Part shown: piece by piece, positions 54,037 to 62,391 of the stretch
Layout of the letters: the number at the start of each line of letters is the position of its first letter
Position numbering within the stretch: position 1 is the stretch's first letter
NCBI RefSeq assembly: GCF_020164955.1
Contig: NZ_JAIUHG010000023.1
Span: forward strand, 50,309-114,308
Direction of reading: 5' to 3'
DNA length: 64,000 nucleotides
From: Mesorhizobium sp. CA8
Lineage (GTDB): Bacteria > Pseudomonadota > Alphaproteobacteria > Rhizobiales > Rhizobiaceae
Notes under the pieces: generated by a model
What the model was told of the DNA's origin: nothing
Databases searched by the model: none
Seen by the model: only the letters and a program-made list of their open reading frames with translations
Made by a program: the position numbers and the translations under genes

Positions 54037-54630
54037 GTGCTTCGCCTTCTCGTCCTCGCGCTGTCGAGCTTGTCGATGCTGGCCGCGGGGCTGAGCGGCG
54101 GAGCCTCAGCGCAGGGGCTCTTCGGCTCGCCGCCGCCAAAAGCCTCACCCGACGACAAAGCGCCGGCGGATGGTGCGGCGCCGCCTGCCACAACCCCGGC
54201 GCCGCAAACCACGCCGGCCGAACCGGCGCCTGCCGCGCCCGTCCTACCCGGATCGCCGACGGCGGTGGTCAGGCCGTTTTACGAGCATGTTGGTCTCGAG
54301 CTCGATCCCGCCCAGCGGAAGAACTTCATCGATCCGGCAAAAACTGTGCTCGACAAGAGCGACGCGTTGCGCGCTTCGGGGCAGGGGGAATGCCTCGACC
54401 CCAACATGGCGCTCGACAATGCAGATTACGACAAGCTCGCCATCGACAAGAGTCTGCGCACCATCGAGGCGGTCAATGGCGACGAGGCCAAGGTAGTCGT
54501 CGCCTTCGTCGTCGAGGGCCACCAGCACCGCCTCGAATGGAAGCTGAGGAAGGTCGGTGGCGCTTGGAAGGTCTCCGATCTTCTGTCGGTCACCGGCGAG
54601 TGGGCGCTCAGCCAGTACCAGTGCGAGTGA
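54037..54630 (+). CDS. Secreted protein of unknown function, second tandem paralogue with Pro/Ala linker
   Basis: A 197-residue protein from GTG 54037 with a signal peptide (MLRLLVLALSSLSMLAAGLS... ending SAQG). A Pro/Ala-rich linker (about residues 28-70) precedes a domain related to the previous protein: IEAVNGDEAKVVVAFVV, LEWKLRKVGGAWKVSDLLS and WALSQYQCE. ACGGAG precedes the GTG. The linker may hold the domain away from a membrane or peptidoglycan (inference). Confidence 0.65.
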   Translation: MLRLLVLALSSLSMLAAGLSGGASAQGLFGSPPPKASPDDKAPADGAAPPATTPAPQTTPAEPAPAAPVLPGSPTAVVRPFYEHVGLELDPAQRKNFIDPAKTVLDKSDALRASGQGECLDPNMALDNADYDKLAIDKSLRTIEAVNGDEAKVVVAFVVEGHQHRLEWKLRKVGGAWKVSDLLSVTGEWALSQYQCE

Positions 54631-54665
54631 TGGTGGTGATTGAAGATCAGGGCTGGCGATCCTTC

Positions 54666-54845
54666 GCGCCCCCCTCTGGCTTGCCGGCCATCTCCCCCGC
54701 TTTGGGGGAGATCAGATGCCGCGCCGGCTTTCGCCAATCTCCGACGTCGCAGGATAAGCGGGGCGCCGAAGCTGCCAATCTCCCCCCTTGCGGGGGAGAT
54801 GTCCGGCAGGACAGAGCGGGGCGCTGTCCCGCCGGCCTTTCGCAA
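54666..54845. repeat. Palindromic intergenic repeat region
   Basis: The gap before queF holds two C/G-rich hairpins, ATCTCCCCC with GGGGGAGAT at 54690-54712 and a similar one at 54778-54800, then GGCAGGACAGAG-type sequence that closes with GTCCCGCCGGCC. The same motif family appears at the right end of the window near 63929, in related form. Such elements are dispersed widely between genes in Mesorhizobium-like genomes. Confidence 0.7.
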
Positions 54846-54851
54846 CAAATC

Positions 54852-55313
54852 TCAACCCCTACCGCGATAAGGCGCAACGCCGGTATCCGGCAGCCATACA
54901 TCCTTGGGCGGCGCGCCGGTCTGCCAGAAGACGTCGATCGGGATGCCGCCGCGCGGGAACCAGTAGCCGCCGACGCGCAGCCAGAGCGGTTTCGTGGACT
55001 CCACGATGCGGCGGCCGATCATCACCGTGCACTCCTCATGGAAGGCGCCGTGGTTGCGGAACGAGGTCATGAACAGCTTCAGCGACTTCGATTCCACCAG
55101 CGTCTTGTCGGGCGCGTAGTCGATGACGATGTGGGCGAAATCCGGCTGGCCGGTGACCGGACACAGCGAGGTGAATTCGGGGCAGGTGAAGCGCACGATC
55201 GCCGGCGGGCCCTCGCCGCGATTGAAAGGCACGGTTTCCAAGACCGCCTGTTCGGGGCTCTGTGGCGTCTCGACGTGCTTGCCGAGCTGGGTGAGGTTTT
55301 TGGCGTCGGTCAT
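54852..55313 (-). CDS. queF: NADPH-dependent 7-cyano-7-deazaguanine reductase
   Basis: A 153-residue tunnelling-fold enzyme reducing preQ0 to preQ1 in queuosine biosynthesis. The catalytic Cys is in FTSLCPVTGQPD near residue 51, with the QueF signature ESKSLKLFMTSFRNHG near residue 74 and the substrate Glu in HEECTVMI. Length matches the unimodular QueF subfamily. It is an isolated gene; other queuosine genes are not in the window. Confidence 0.94.
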   Translation of the reverse strand: MTDAKNLTQLGKHVETPQSPEQAVLETVPFNRGEGPPAIVRFTCPEFTSLCPVTGQPDFAHIVIDYAPDKTLVESKSLKLFMTSFRNHGAFHEECTVMIGRRIVESTKPLWLRVGGYWFPRGGIPIDVFWQTGAPPKDVWLPDTGVAPYRGRG

Positions 55314-55429
55314 GGGCGGGCTCCTTGCTCCCGGCCGTTGGAAGCGCAGTTCAATGCGGCGGGCGCGAAACGAAGGTTGAAAGAAGCGTTGCAGTCCTCA
55401 CGGGCGCAGCGCGTTTGACCGCTCATTAG

Positions 55430-55475
55430 CATCGGACCGAAAAGTGCGCAGCGGTTTTCGGATGAATCCGATGCG
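55430..55475. repeat. Small palindromic intergenic repeat (copy B)
   Basis: Nested inverted repeats: outer GCATCGGA (55430-55437) with TCCGATGC (55468-55475), inner CCGAAAA (55438-55444) with TTTTCGG (55456-55462). It shares position and loop pattern with the element between waaA and lpxK. It lies 56 bp before the flavin oxidoreductase gene. Confidence 0.7.
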
Positions 55476-55530
55476 TGAAATGGAAGCGAGAGCGCTCCGC
55501 TCCCGCACAATTTGAAACGGCAGGAAGACA

Positions 55531-57576
55531 ATGACCAGCAACGACCCGCTTCTCCAACCCTATCAGCTCAAGCACCTGACGCTGAAGAACCGGGTGATGT
55601 CGACCAGCCATGAGCCGGCCTATTCCGAGGACGGCATGCCGAAGGAGCGCTACCGGCTCTACCATGCCGAGAAGGCCAAGGGGGGCATGGCGCTGACCAT
55701 GACGGCGGGCTCGGCAATCGTATCGCGCGACAGCCCGGCCGCCTTCGGCAATCTGCATGTCTATGACGACCGCATCGTGCCTTGGCTCGCCGAACTGGCG
55801 GACGCCTGTCATGAGCATGACTGCAAGGTTATGATCCAGATCACCCATCTCGGCCGCCGCACGGGCTGGAACAAGGCCGACTGGCTACCGGTGCTTTCGG
55901 CCTCGCCGGTGCGCGAGCCGGCGCATCGCGCCTTCCCGAAGGCGATCGAGGAATGGGACATCGAGCGCATCGTCGCCGACTATGCGTCGGCCGCGCAGCG
56001 CTGCCAGGCAGCCGGCCTCGACGGCATCGAGTTCGAATCCTACGGCCATCTGATGGATGGCTTCTGGTCGCCTTTGACCAACCACCGCGACGACGAGTAT
56101 GGCGGCTCGCTCGACAACCGGCTGCGCTTCACCGACATGGTGCTGGATGCGGTGCGCGCCGCCGTCGGCGAGAAATTCATCGTCGGCATCCGCATGGTCG
56201 CCGACGAGGATGTCGAAAACGGCATCTCGAAGGAAGTGGGCGTCGAGATCGCTAGGCGGCTCGCCAATTCCGGCAAGGTCGATTTCCTGAACATCATCCG
56301 CGGCACGATTGAGACCGATGCGTCGCTGACCAAGGTCATCCCGGTGACCGGCATGCGCTCCTCGCCGCATCTCGATTTCGCCGGCGAGGTGAGGGCGGCG
56401 ACGAAATTCCCGACCTTCCATGCGGCGCGCATTTCCGATGTCGCCACTGCCCGCCACGCCATCGCCACCGGCAAGCTCGACATGGTCGGCATGACCCGCG
56501 CCCATATCGCCGATCCGCATATCATCCGCAAAGTGATGGAGGGCCGCGAGCACGAGATCCGCCCCTGCGTCGGCGCCACCTATTGCCTTGACCGCATCTA
56601 TGAAGGCGGTGAGGCGCTGTGCGTCCACAACGCCGCGACCGGCCGCGAGGCGACCATTCCGCACGTCATCGCCAAGAGCGAGGGACCGAAGAAGAAAGTC
56701 GTGGTGGTGGGCGCGGGCGCCGGCGGCCTGGAGGCCGCCCGCGTCGCGGCCGAGCGTGGCCATCAGGTGACGGTGCTCGAAGCCTCCAGCCAGGCCGGAG
56801 GACAGGTGCGCTTGGCGACCCAGAATCCGCGCCGCAAGGAACTGATCGGCATCATCGACTGGCGGTTGGCCGAGCTCGACCGGCTCGGCGTCGAGATCCG
56901 TTACGACACCTGGGCCGAGAAGGACGACGTGCTGGCGCTGGCGCCGGATGTGGTGATCGTGGCCACCGGCGGCATGCCGCAGAACCCGCCGCTGACCGCC
57001 GGCGACAATCTCGTCACCTCGAGCTGGGATATCATGGCCGGCAGCGTCAAGCCGGCCGAGAACGTGATGCTCTACGACGACAATGGCGGCCATCAGGGCA
57101 TGGGCGCCGCCGAACTCATCGCCAACAGCGGCTCCAGGCTGGAGTTGGTCTCGCCGGAGCGTTTCTTCGCGCCGGAAATGGGCGGCATGAACCACGTGCC
57201 CTATATGCGCGCCTTCCACGAAAAGGGCGTCACCGTCACCATCAACACAAGGCTGCGTTCGGTGCGGCGCGAGGGCAACGAACTCGTCGCCGAGCTGGCA
57301 TCGGATTTCGCCGAAGGCTGGCGCGGCGAGCGGCGCGTCGACCAGGTGGTGGTCGAGCACGGCACCGCGCCGCTCGACGATCTCTACCTTGCGCTTAAGC
57401 CTTTGTCGAAGAATGGCGGCGCGGTCGACTATGAGCGGCTGGTGAGTGGCGGCGACATCTTCCCCGCACGCCATCCCGAAGGTGGCTTCGTGCTGTTTCG
57501 CATCGGCGACGCGGTCGCGTCGCGCAACATCCACGCCGCCATCTATGACGGCATCCGGTTCGGGATCAGGATCTGA
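55531..57576 (+). CDS. NADH:flavin oxidoreductase, TMADH/N-methylproline demethylase-like
   Basis: A 681-residue two-part enzyme. The N-terminal OYE-type FMN barrel (residues 1-345) includes NRVMSTSHEPAYSEDGMPKERYRLYHAEKAKGG and HRDDEYGGSLDNRLRF. An iron-sulfur segment follows (CVGATYC...ALCVHN), then a NAD(P)/FAD-binding domain (VVVVGAGAGGLEAARVAAERGH). The layout is that of trimethylamine dehydrogenase and of rhizobial stachydrine/N-methylproline demethylases. Only three of the four usual cluster Cys are present (346, 352, 364; Ala349). The nearby MttB-like and binding-protein genes support N-methyl compound catabolism. Confidence 0.88.
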   Translation: MTSNDPLLQPYQLKHLTLKNRVMSTSHEPAYSEDGMPKERYRLYHAEKAKGGMALTMTAGSAIVSRDSPAAFGNLHVYDDRIVPWLAELADACHEHDCKVMIQITHLGRRTGWNKADWLPVLSASPVREPAHRAFPKAIEEWDIERIVADYASAAQRCQAAGLDGIEFESYGHLMDGFWSPLTNHRDDEYGGSLDNRLRFTDMVLDAVRAAVGEKFIVGIRMVADEDVENGISKEVGVEIARRLANSGKVDFLNIIRGTIETDASLTKVIPVTGMRSSPHLDFAGEVRAATKFPTFHAARISDVATARHAIATGKLDMVGMTRAHIADPHIIRKVMEGREHEIRPCVGATYCLDRIYEGGEALCVHNAATGREATIPHVIAKSEGPKKKVVVVGAGAGGLEAARVAAERGHQVTVLEASSQAGGQVRLATQNPRRKELIGIIDWRLAELDRLGVEIRYDTWAEKDDVLALAPDVVIVATGGMPQNPPLTAGDNLVTSSWDIMAGSVKPAENVMLYDDNGGHQGMGAAELIANSGSRLELVSPERFFAPEMGGMNHVPYMRAFHEKGVTVTINTRLRSVRREGNELVAELASDFAEGWRGERRVDQVVVEHGTAPLDDLYLALKPLSKNGGAVDYERLVSGGDIFPARHPEGGFVLFRIGDAVASRNIHAAIYDGIRFGIRI

Positions 57577-57672
57577 GGGTCGGTGACGCGCAACGGGCCT
57601 TTGCAAGGAGAGCCACCTGCCGCTTCGGTCCGTTGCGCGTCGCGCCCGGTCGGCTTCGCCGGCCGTGCGATG

Positions 57673-58080
57673 TCAAAACAGCTTGGCTGTCGCCATGCAA
57701 AATACGGTGATGACCAGCAGCCCGCCCGCGATGCGTTCGCCTCTGGTCATCTTCGCCCGCAATTGGGTCTGCGCCGCTTGATCGGCGCCGGCCAGCTGCC
57801 TGCTGGCGGAGGCGACAAGCGCGCCCTGCACGCCGGCGGCGATCAGCGCCGTCAAAATGCCCAGCGCCAACACCTTCTCCATCGACCCGAAAGCACCCTC
57901 GTGGAAGAAATACCAGAGCAGTATGCCGGTCAGGAACGCCAGGCCGGAGGCGCCAAGCTGCGGTCGGATGAACCGCTCCGCCCTGATCTCCGGATCGCGG
58001 GCAACCGCAATGGTCGTGCCGGCCCAGAACACGCCGGCCATGACGTGCAGGCCGATGGTGACGATATAGACAAATTGCAT
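57673..58080 (-). CDS. Small four-helix integral membrane protein
   Basis: A 135-residue membrane protein with four predicted helices (MQFVYIVTIGLHVMAGVFWA; LGASGLAFLTGILLWYFF; VLALGILTALIAAGVQGALV; ERIAGGLLVITVFCMATA). His12 and Trp18 in LHVMAGVFWAG recall CopD/DUF2269-type proteins, but family membership is unsure. ATG 58080 follows AGAGGA. It is divergent from a MarR gene with an intervening palindrome, so that regulator is likely to control it. Confidence 0.7.
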   Translation of the reverse strand: MQFVYIVTIGLHVMAGVFWAGTTIAVARDPEIRAERFIRPQLGASGLAFLTGILLWYFFHEGAFGSMEKVLALGILTALIAAGVQGALVASASRQLAGADQAAQTQLRAKMTRGERIAGGLLVITVFCMATAKLF

Positions 58081-58143
58081 GACCGCATTCCTCTCTGCCG
58101 CCCGCCGCGCGTCGCAGCATGGCGACGCCATCAATAAGACAAA

Positions 58144-58157
58144 GTTAGATATCTAAC
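58144..58157. promoter_or_regulatory. MarR operator candidate
   Basis: GTTAGATATCTAAC is a perfect 14-bp palindrome in the 139-bp gap between the membrane-protein gene and the MarR gene, followed by another half-like GGTTAGATGTC (58158-58168). Position and symmetry suit a MarR-family dimer controlling both genes. Confidence 0.7.
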
Positions 58158-58219
58158 GGTTAGATGTCAATCATGAAGCCAAGTTTCATGTTCCAATCGC
58201 TTTGCTCTACTGTCAGGTC

Positions 58220-58657
58220 ATGACACCGTTTGATCGCCCGCCCGTCGGCATGAATCTCGCCCGCACCTCGAAAGTGGTGGCGCAGGCTTTCGATGCCGCC
58301 ATGGCCGAGGCCGGCGGCACGCTGCCGGTCTGGCTGACCTTGCTGTCAGTCAAGTCGAAGGAACTCGCGAACCAGCGCGAGCTTGCCGGCATGATCGGCA
58401 TCCAGGGCGCGACGCTGACCCATCACCTCAACGCCATGGAAGCGCAAGGCTTGCTGACGCGCCGTCGCGATCCGGAAAACCGCAGGGTCCATCAGGTGGC
58501 GCTGACCGAGGCCGGCGAAGCGCTGTTCGAAAAGCTCCGTCTCGCGGCCGTCGCCTTCGACAAGCGGCTGCGCGCTGGCATTCCCGACGACAGGCTGGCC
58601 GAATTCGCCGAGGTGCTTGCGGCACTTAGGCGGAACGCCGGGCCGCCTCAGTCGTAA
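58220..58657 (+). CDS. MarR-family transcriptional regulator
   Basis: A 145-residue winged-helix regulator. The recognition region reads NQRELAGMIGIQGATLTHHLNAMEAQGLLTRRRDPENRRVHQVALTEAG, with the Asp-Arg wing motif. ATG 58220 (MTPFDRPPVGMNLART) is preferred over upstream alternatives. A perfect palindrome lies in the divergent promoter gap. The ligand is unknown. Its end overlaps, on the opposite strand, the remnant of a deacetylase gene. Confidence 0.87.
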   Translation: MTPFDRPPVGMNLARTSKVVAQAFDAAMAEAGGTLPVWLTLLSVKSKELANQRELAGMIGIQGATLTHHLNAMEAQGLLTRRRDPENRRVHQVALTEAGEALFEKLRLAAVAFDKRLRAGIPDDRLAEFAEVLAALRRNAGPPQS

Positions 58658-58818
58658 CCCGGGATTGCGCCGAAGGCGTAGTGGCGCACCCTGAGCGCCG
58701 CGATCGATGCCGTCAGTTTCGCCTTGCCGTCGAAGGCGTCCTGGAACATCTCGTCATGCATGAGCAGGATCAGCCTGTTCGCCATTTGCAGGCCGGCCTC
58801 ACCTGAATATCGGCGCAT
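58648..58818 (-). pseudogene. Remnant of a polysaccharide deacetylase gene (C-terminal fragment)
   Basis: An open frame of 56 codons on the minus strand reads MRRYSGEAGLQMANRLILLM, then HDEMFQDAF..., and ends YAFGAIPGYD. ILLMHDEMFQD followed by a helix and a terminal GY-F..IPGY-like strand matches the end of polysaccharide deacetylase (NodB-type) domains. The catalytic N-terminal part is missing, because the frame starts directly after the GGDEF-EAL gene. Its 3' end overlaps the MarR stop. Assigned from short similarity only. Confidence 0.4.
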
Positions 58819-58819
58819 C

Positions 58820-60886
58820 TCAAGCCAAGTTGCCCTGCAGTACTTTCAGCTTCGCCTTCTTCGGGCTGCGCGCCAAAAGCCATTCGCGTGCCTTGTCCTG
58901 CGGCATCGGGAAGGCGATGGAATAGCCCTGCACCTGGTCGCAGCCGATCGCCATCAGCGAGTCGAGTTCGGCCTCGGTTTCGGCGCCCTCGGCGACGATC
59001 GAGATGCCGAGCCCGCGGGCAAGCTCGGTGATGGCGCGCACGATCTTGCTGTTGTCGCCGTTCTCGTTGATGTTCTGGACGAAGCGGCGGTCGATCTTCA
59101 GCCGGTCGATCTCGTTCGGGTTGACGTGGCTGAGCGATGCATAGCCGGTGCCGAAATCGTCGAGTTCGAGATGCACGCCCGCGGCGCGGATATGGCGGAG
59201 CTTCGCGGCGATCCCGGTCTTCTCATCGTCGAGGATGACGGATTCGACGATCTCCAGCGCGAGCTTCTGCGGCGGCAGCCCCGCGCGCTCCAGCGTGCCG
59301 AACAGGAAGCTGTCGAAATCGGGCTCGCGCAGCTCCGTGCCCGAAACGTTGACGGCGATGCGGCCGAAATCGATGCCGGCGCGGTCCCATTCGGCGGCCT
59401 CGTTGATCGCCTTGCCGATGACGATGCGGCCGATATCCGGCATGAAGCCGCATTTCTCGGCGACGGGAATGAACTCGCCGGGCGAAATCATGCCGCGTGT
59501 GGCGTGCTTCCAGCGTACCAACGCCTCGATGCCGCTGATCTTACCGCTGGTCAGCGACACTTGCGGCTGGAAATAGACCTCGAAGCTCCTGTCGGAGATC
59601 GCCGTGCGGATGTCCTGTTCGAGCTGCTTGCGATAGTCGAGCTCGCGCCGCAGTTCCTCGGAGAAGAAGGAGAAATTGCCGCCGCCGAGCTTCTTGGCCG
59701 AATAGAGCGCCAGGTCGGCATGGACGAGCAGGTCCTGCGCGTTGTCGGCGTCGACCGGATAGACCGCGATGCCGGCGCTGGCGCCGGGCATGATGGTCGT
59801 GCCCTGGAAGGTGATCGGGTCGTTGATCTCGTCGAGGATGCGCTTGGCGAGCGCATGGATGTCCTCGGTCGTGCCGGCGCCATTGAGGATCATGACGAAC
59901 TCGTCGCCGCCGAGCCGCGCGCAGAGATCCGAGGCCCGGCAGGAATCGCGCATGCGCTGGGCGGTCACCACCAGCACATAGTCGCCGGCGGCATGGCCAA
60001 GCGTATCGTTGATCTGCTTGAAGCGGTCAAGATCGAGCTGGATCACCGCCAGGCGCTCGCGGCGGCGGTGCGCTCCCTTGATCAGCGTGTCGAAATGGTC
60101 GGTGAGGAAGGTGCGGTTGTGCAGCCCCGTCAGGCCGTCATGCACAGCGATGAAAGCCATCGAGTTGCGCGCGTCGACCAGCTCGCGCGTCTTGCGCAGG
60201 ATGGCGTTGGACATCGGCCGGAAGATGAACAGCGCCACCAGCACGATGACGCCGAGCGTGGCGAAGAACAGCGTGCGGTGCAGGTCGAGGATGTTGCTGG
60301 ATTTTTCGTCGGCGAAGGCGCTGATGCGCTGGCCGAGCGCGGCATAGCCGGACATGGTCGCGTTGGCGACGGAAGCGTCGAGGCCGACGCGGTCCCCGCC
60401 GCCCTTATAGCCGTCGGTTTGCATGCCGAGCTGCGACGCAAAAGACGAGACCAGCCTGTCGCCATTGGCGACGAGGCCGACCGAGAAGTAGTCGAGGTGA
60501 AAAGGCTTGCTGAACAGCACATATTCGATCGACTTCGGGTCGTTGCGCGCTGGCGAGAGCGGATCGGCGCCGGTCTCCTTGAGCAGCCGGTCGTAATTGG
60601 TCTCGAACTCGCCCGTCGCCTGCTTGAGCGCAGTGACCAGCGCCGGCTGCTTGTCGCGCGCGGCAGCACCCGTGGCGCTGGCCAGGAAGACGATGCGCTG
60701 CGACAGTGCCTTCTGCGTCTGGACGATGTCGAGCAGCGCGTCATTGTGCTGTTGCTGCGCCATCAACTGCTGCAGAAGGATGAAGGAGGCGATCACCATG
60801 GCGGCAATGATCGTCAGCGCCAGCCAGTAGCCGGTCTTGATGAGCAGGATCAGCTTGCGCGAAACGCTCTGCACGGGCTGCGACAT
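58820..60886 (-). CDS. Bifunctional diguanylate cyclase/phosphodiesterase (GGDEF-EAL)
   Basis: A 688-residue membrane protein for cyclic di-GMP turnover. A transmembrane helix (LILLIKTGYWLALTIIAAMV) is followed by a periplasmic helical sensor (about residues 45-200), a second helix (FFATLGVIVLVALFIF), GGDEF (residues about 255-415; RLGGDEFVMI intact) and EAL (about 430-680; GIEALVRWKHA, EIVESVIL, DDFGTGYASLSHV, AEGAETEAEL intact). Both active sites look complete, so the net direction must be set by the sensor. Monocistronic by appearance. Confidence 0.9.
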   Translation of the reverse strand: MSQPVQSVSRKLILLIKTGYWLALTIIAAMVIASFILLQQLMAQQQHNDALLDIVQTQKALSQRIVFLASATGAAARDKQPALVTALKQATGEFETNYDRLLKETGADPLSPARNDPKSIEYVLFSKPFHLDYFSVGLVANGDRLVSSFASQLGMQTDGYKGGGDRVGLDASVANATMSGYAALGQRISAFADEKSSNILDLHRTLFFATLGVIVLVALFIFRPMSNAILRKTRELVDARNSMAFIAVHDGLTGLHNRTFLTDHFDTLIKGAHRRRERLAVIQLDLDRFKQINDTLGHAAGDYVLVVTAQRMRDSCRASDLCARLGGDEFVMILNGAGTTEDIHALAKRILDEINDPITFQGTTIMPGASAGIAVYPVDADNAQDLLVHADLALYSAKKLGGGNFSFFSEELRRELDYRKQLEQDIRTAISDRSFEVYFQPQVSLTSGKISGIEALVRWKHATRGMISPGEFIPVAEKCGFMPDIGRIVIGKAINEAAEWDRAGIDFGRIAVNVSGTELREPDFDSFLFGTLERAGLPPQKLALEIVESVILDDEKTGIAAKLRHIRAAGVHLELDDFGTGYASLSHVNPNEIDRLKIDRRFVQNINENGDNSKIVRAITELARGLGISIVAEGAETEAELDSLMAIGCDQVQGYSIAFPMPQDKAREWLLARSPKKAKLKVLQGNLA

Positions 60887-61059
60887 AACTTACTGACCCT
60901 CCGGTCGACGGATCCTGCCAGGGATTTCGTGACGGGAAAACGATTACGTTGAAAGGGTTAACAGGCCGGCAAGGGCGATCGCGGCAACGCGGCAAAGCTC
61001 GCAAGATGGTTATCACGTCCTTTCCCGCACACCCCATTTTTGATCGCATTGCCGTCGCA

Positions 61060-61129
61060 CCATCGCAAAGGATTGCGATCGAGCTTTCGCGACGCCACCG
61101 AAGCGGTCGCTTTTGCGATGGATTTTTTG
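61060..61129 (+). promoter_or_regulatory. Structured leader upstream of kbl, attenuator candidate
   Basis: CCATCGCAAA (61060-61069) pairs perfectly with TTTGCGATGG (61112-61121), which is followed by ATTTTTT. The left arm can instead pair locally: ATCGCAA (61062-61068), loop AGGA, TTGCGAT (61073-61079... about). A third stem GCGAC/GTCGC lies between. These hairpins are mutually exclusive and the T run follows the long one, as in transcription attenuation. Confidence 0.45.
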
Positions 61130-61175
61130 CAGCCATAGCGCGACAGTCCGGCCTCGAACCGAACAGGGCCGGACC

Positions 61176-62363
61176 ATGAGCAAAGCATTCCTTTCCCACA
61201 TCGACAGCGAGCTCCAGGGCCTGAAATCGGCCGGGCTCTACAAGTCCGAGCGGGTCATTTCCTCCATGCAGTCCGCCGAGATCGAGGTCGGCGGCGAGAG
61301 GGTGCTGAATTTCTGCGCCAACAACTATCTCGGTCTTGCCGACAGCCCGGATCTGCGCGACGCGGCAAAGCACGCGCTCGACCGCTACGGCTACGGCATG
61401 GCCTCGGTGCGCTTCATTTGCGGCACGCAGGAGGAGCATAAGGAGCTCGAGGCGACGATCTCCTCCTTCCTCGGCATGGAGGATACTATCCTCTATTCTT
61501 CATGCTTCGACGCCAATGGCGGCCTGTTCGAGACGCTGCTCGGCGAGGAGGACGCCATCATCTCCGATGCGCTTAACCACGCTTCGATCATCGACGGTGT
61601 CAGGCTTTCCAAGGCCAAGCGCTTCCGCTACGTCAACAACGACATGGCCGATCTCGAAGCCCGTCTGAAGGAGGCGAAGGACTGCCGCTTCCGGCTGATT
61701 GCCACCGACGGCGTGTTCTCGATGGACGGCATCATCGCCAATCTCAAGGGCGTCTGCGATCTCGCCGAGAAATACGATGCCATGGTCATGGTCGACGACA
61801 GCCATGCGGTCGGCTTCGTCGGCAAGAACGGCCGCGGCTCGGCCGAGCATTGCGGCGTCGAGGGCAGGGTGGACATCATCACCGGCACGCTTGGCAAGGC
61901 GCTGGGCGGTGCCTCGGGCGGCTATACGTCGGGCAAAAGCCAGGTGGTCGACTGGCTGCGCCAGCGCTCGCGGCCCTATCTCTTCTCCAACACTCTGATG
62001 CCGGCGATCGCCGGCGCCTCGATCAAGGTATTCGACCTGATCCGTCATGGCGACGCGCTGCGCGAGCGCCTATATGCCAATGCGGACCGGTTCCGCTCCA
62101 AGATGGGCAAGCTCGGCTTCACGCTGGCTGGCGCCGATCATCCGATCATCCCGGTGATGCTGGGCGACGCGGCGCTGGCGCAGGAGATGGCCGCGCGCAT
62201 GCTGAAGCGCGGCATTTATGTCATCGGCTTCTCCTTTCCGGTGGTGCCGAAGGGCCAGGCCCGCATCCGCACGCAGATGTCGGCCGCCCATTCCAGCGCC
62301 GATGTCGACAGGGCGGTCTCGGTCTTCGGCGACGTGGGAAAGGAACTGGGTGTAATCGCTTGA
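61176..62363 (+). CDS. kbl: Glycine C-acetyltransferase (2-amino-3-ketobutyrate CoA ligase)
   Basis: A 395-residue PLP enzyme of the alpha-oxoamine synthase family, converting 2-amino-3-oxobutyrate and CoA into glycine and acetyl-CoA. Features: NFCANNYLGLADSP near residue 46, DDSHAVGFVGKNGRGSAEHCGV, and the PLP lysine in ITGTLGKALGGASGGY near residue 240. It precedes tdh with one small gene between them, so threonine is degraded in two steps. The upstream gap of 289 bp carries the structured leader. Confidence 0.94.
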   Translation: MSKAFLSHIDSELQGLKSAGLYKSERVISSMQSAEIEVGGERVLNFCANNYLGLADSPDLRDAAKHALDRYGYGMASVRFICGTQEEHKELEATISSFLGMEDTILYSSCFDANGGLFETLLGEEDAIISDALNHASIIDGVRLSKAKRFRYVNNDMADLEARLKEAKDCRFRLIATDGVFSMDGIIANLKGVCDLAEKYDAMVMVDDSHAVGFVGKNGRGSAEHCGVEGRVDIITGTLGKALGGASGGYTSGKSQVVDWLRQRSRPYLFSNTLMPAIAGASIKVFDLIRHGDALRERLYANADRFRSKMGKLGFTLAGADHPIIPVMLGDAALAQEMAARMLKRGIYVIGFSFPVVPKGQARIRTQMSAAHSSADVDRAVSVFGDVGKELGVIA

Positions 62364-62391
62364 CCCACGCCGAGGAAAACAGAAGTCGGCC

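Noticed and set aside
61020..61130. Glycine riboswitch upstream of kbl
   Set aside because: No conserved tandem glycine aptamer core is visible; only general hairpins and a T run are seen.
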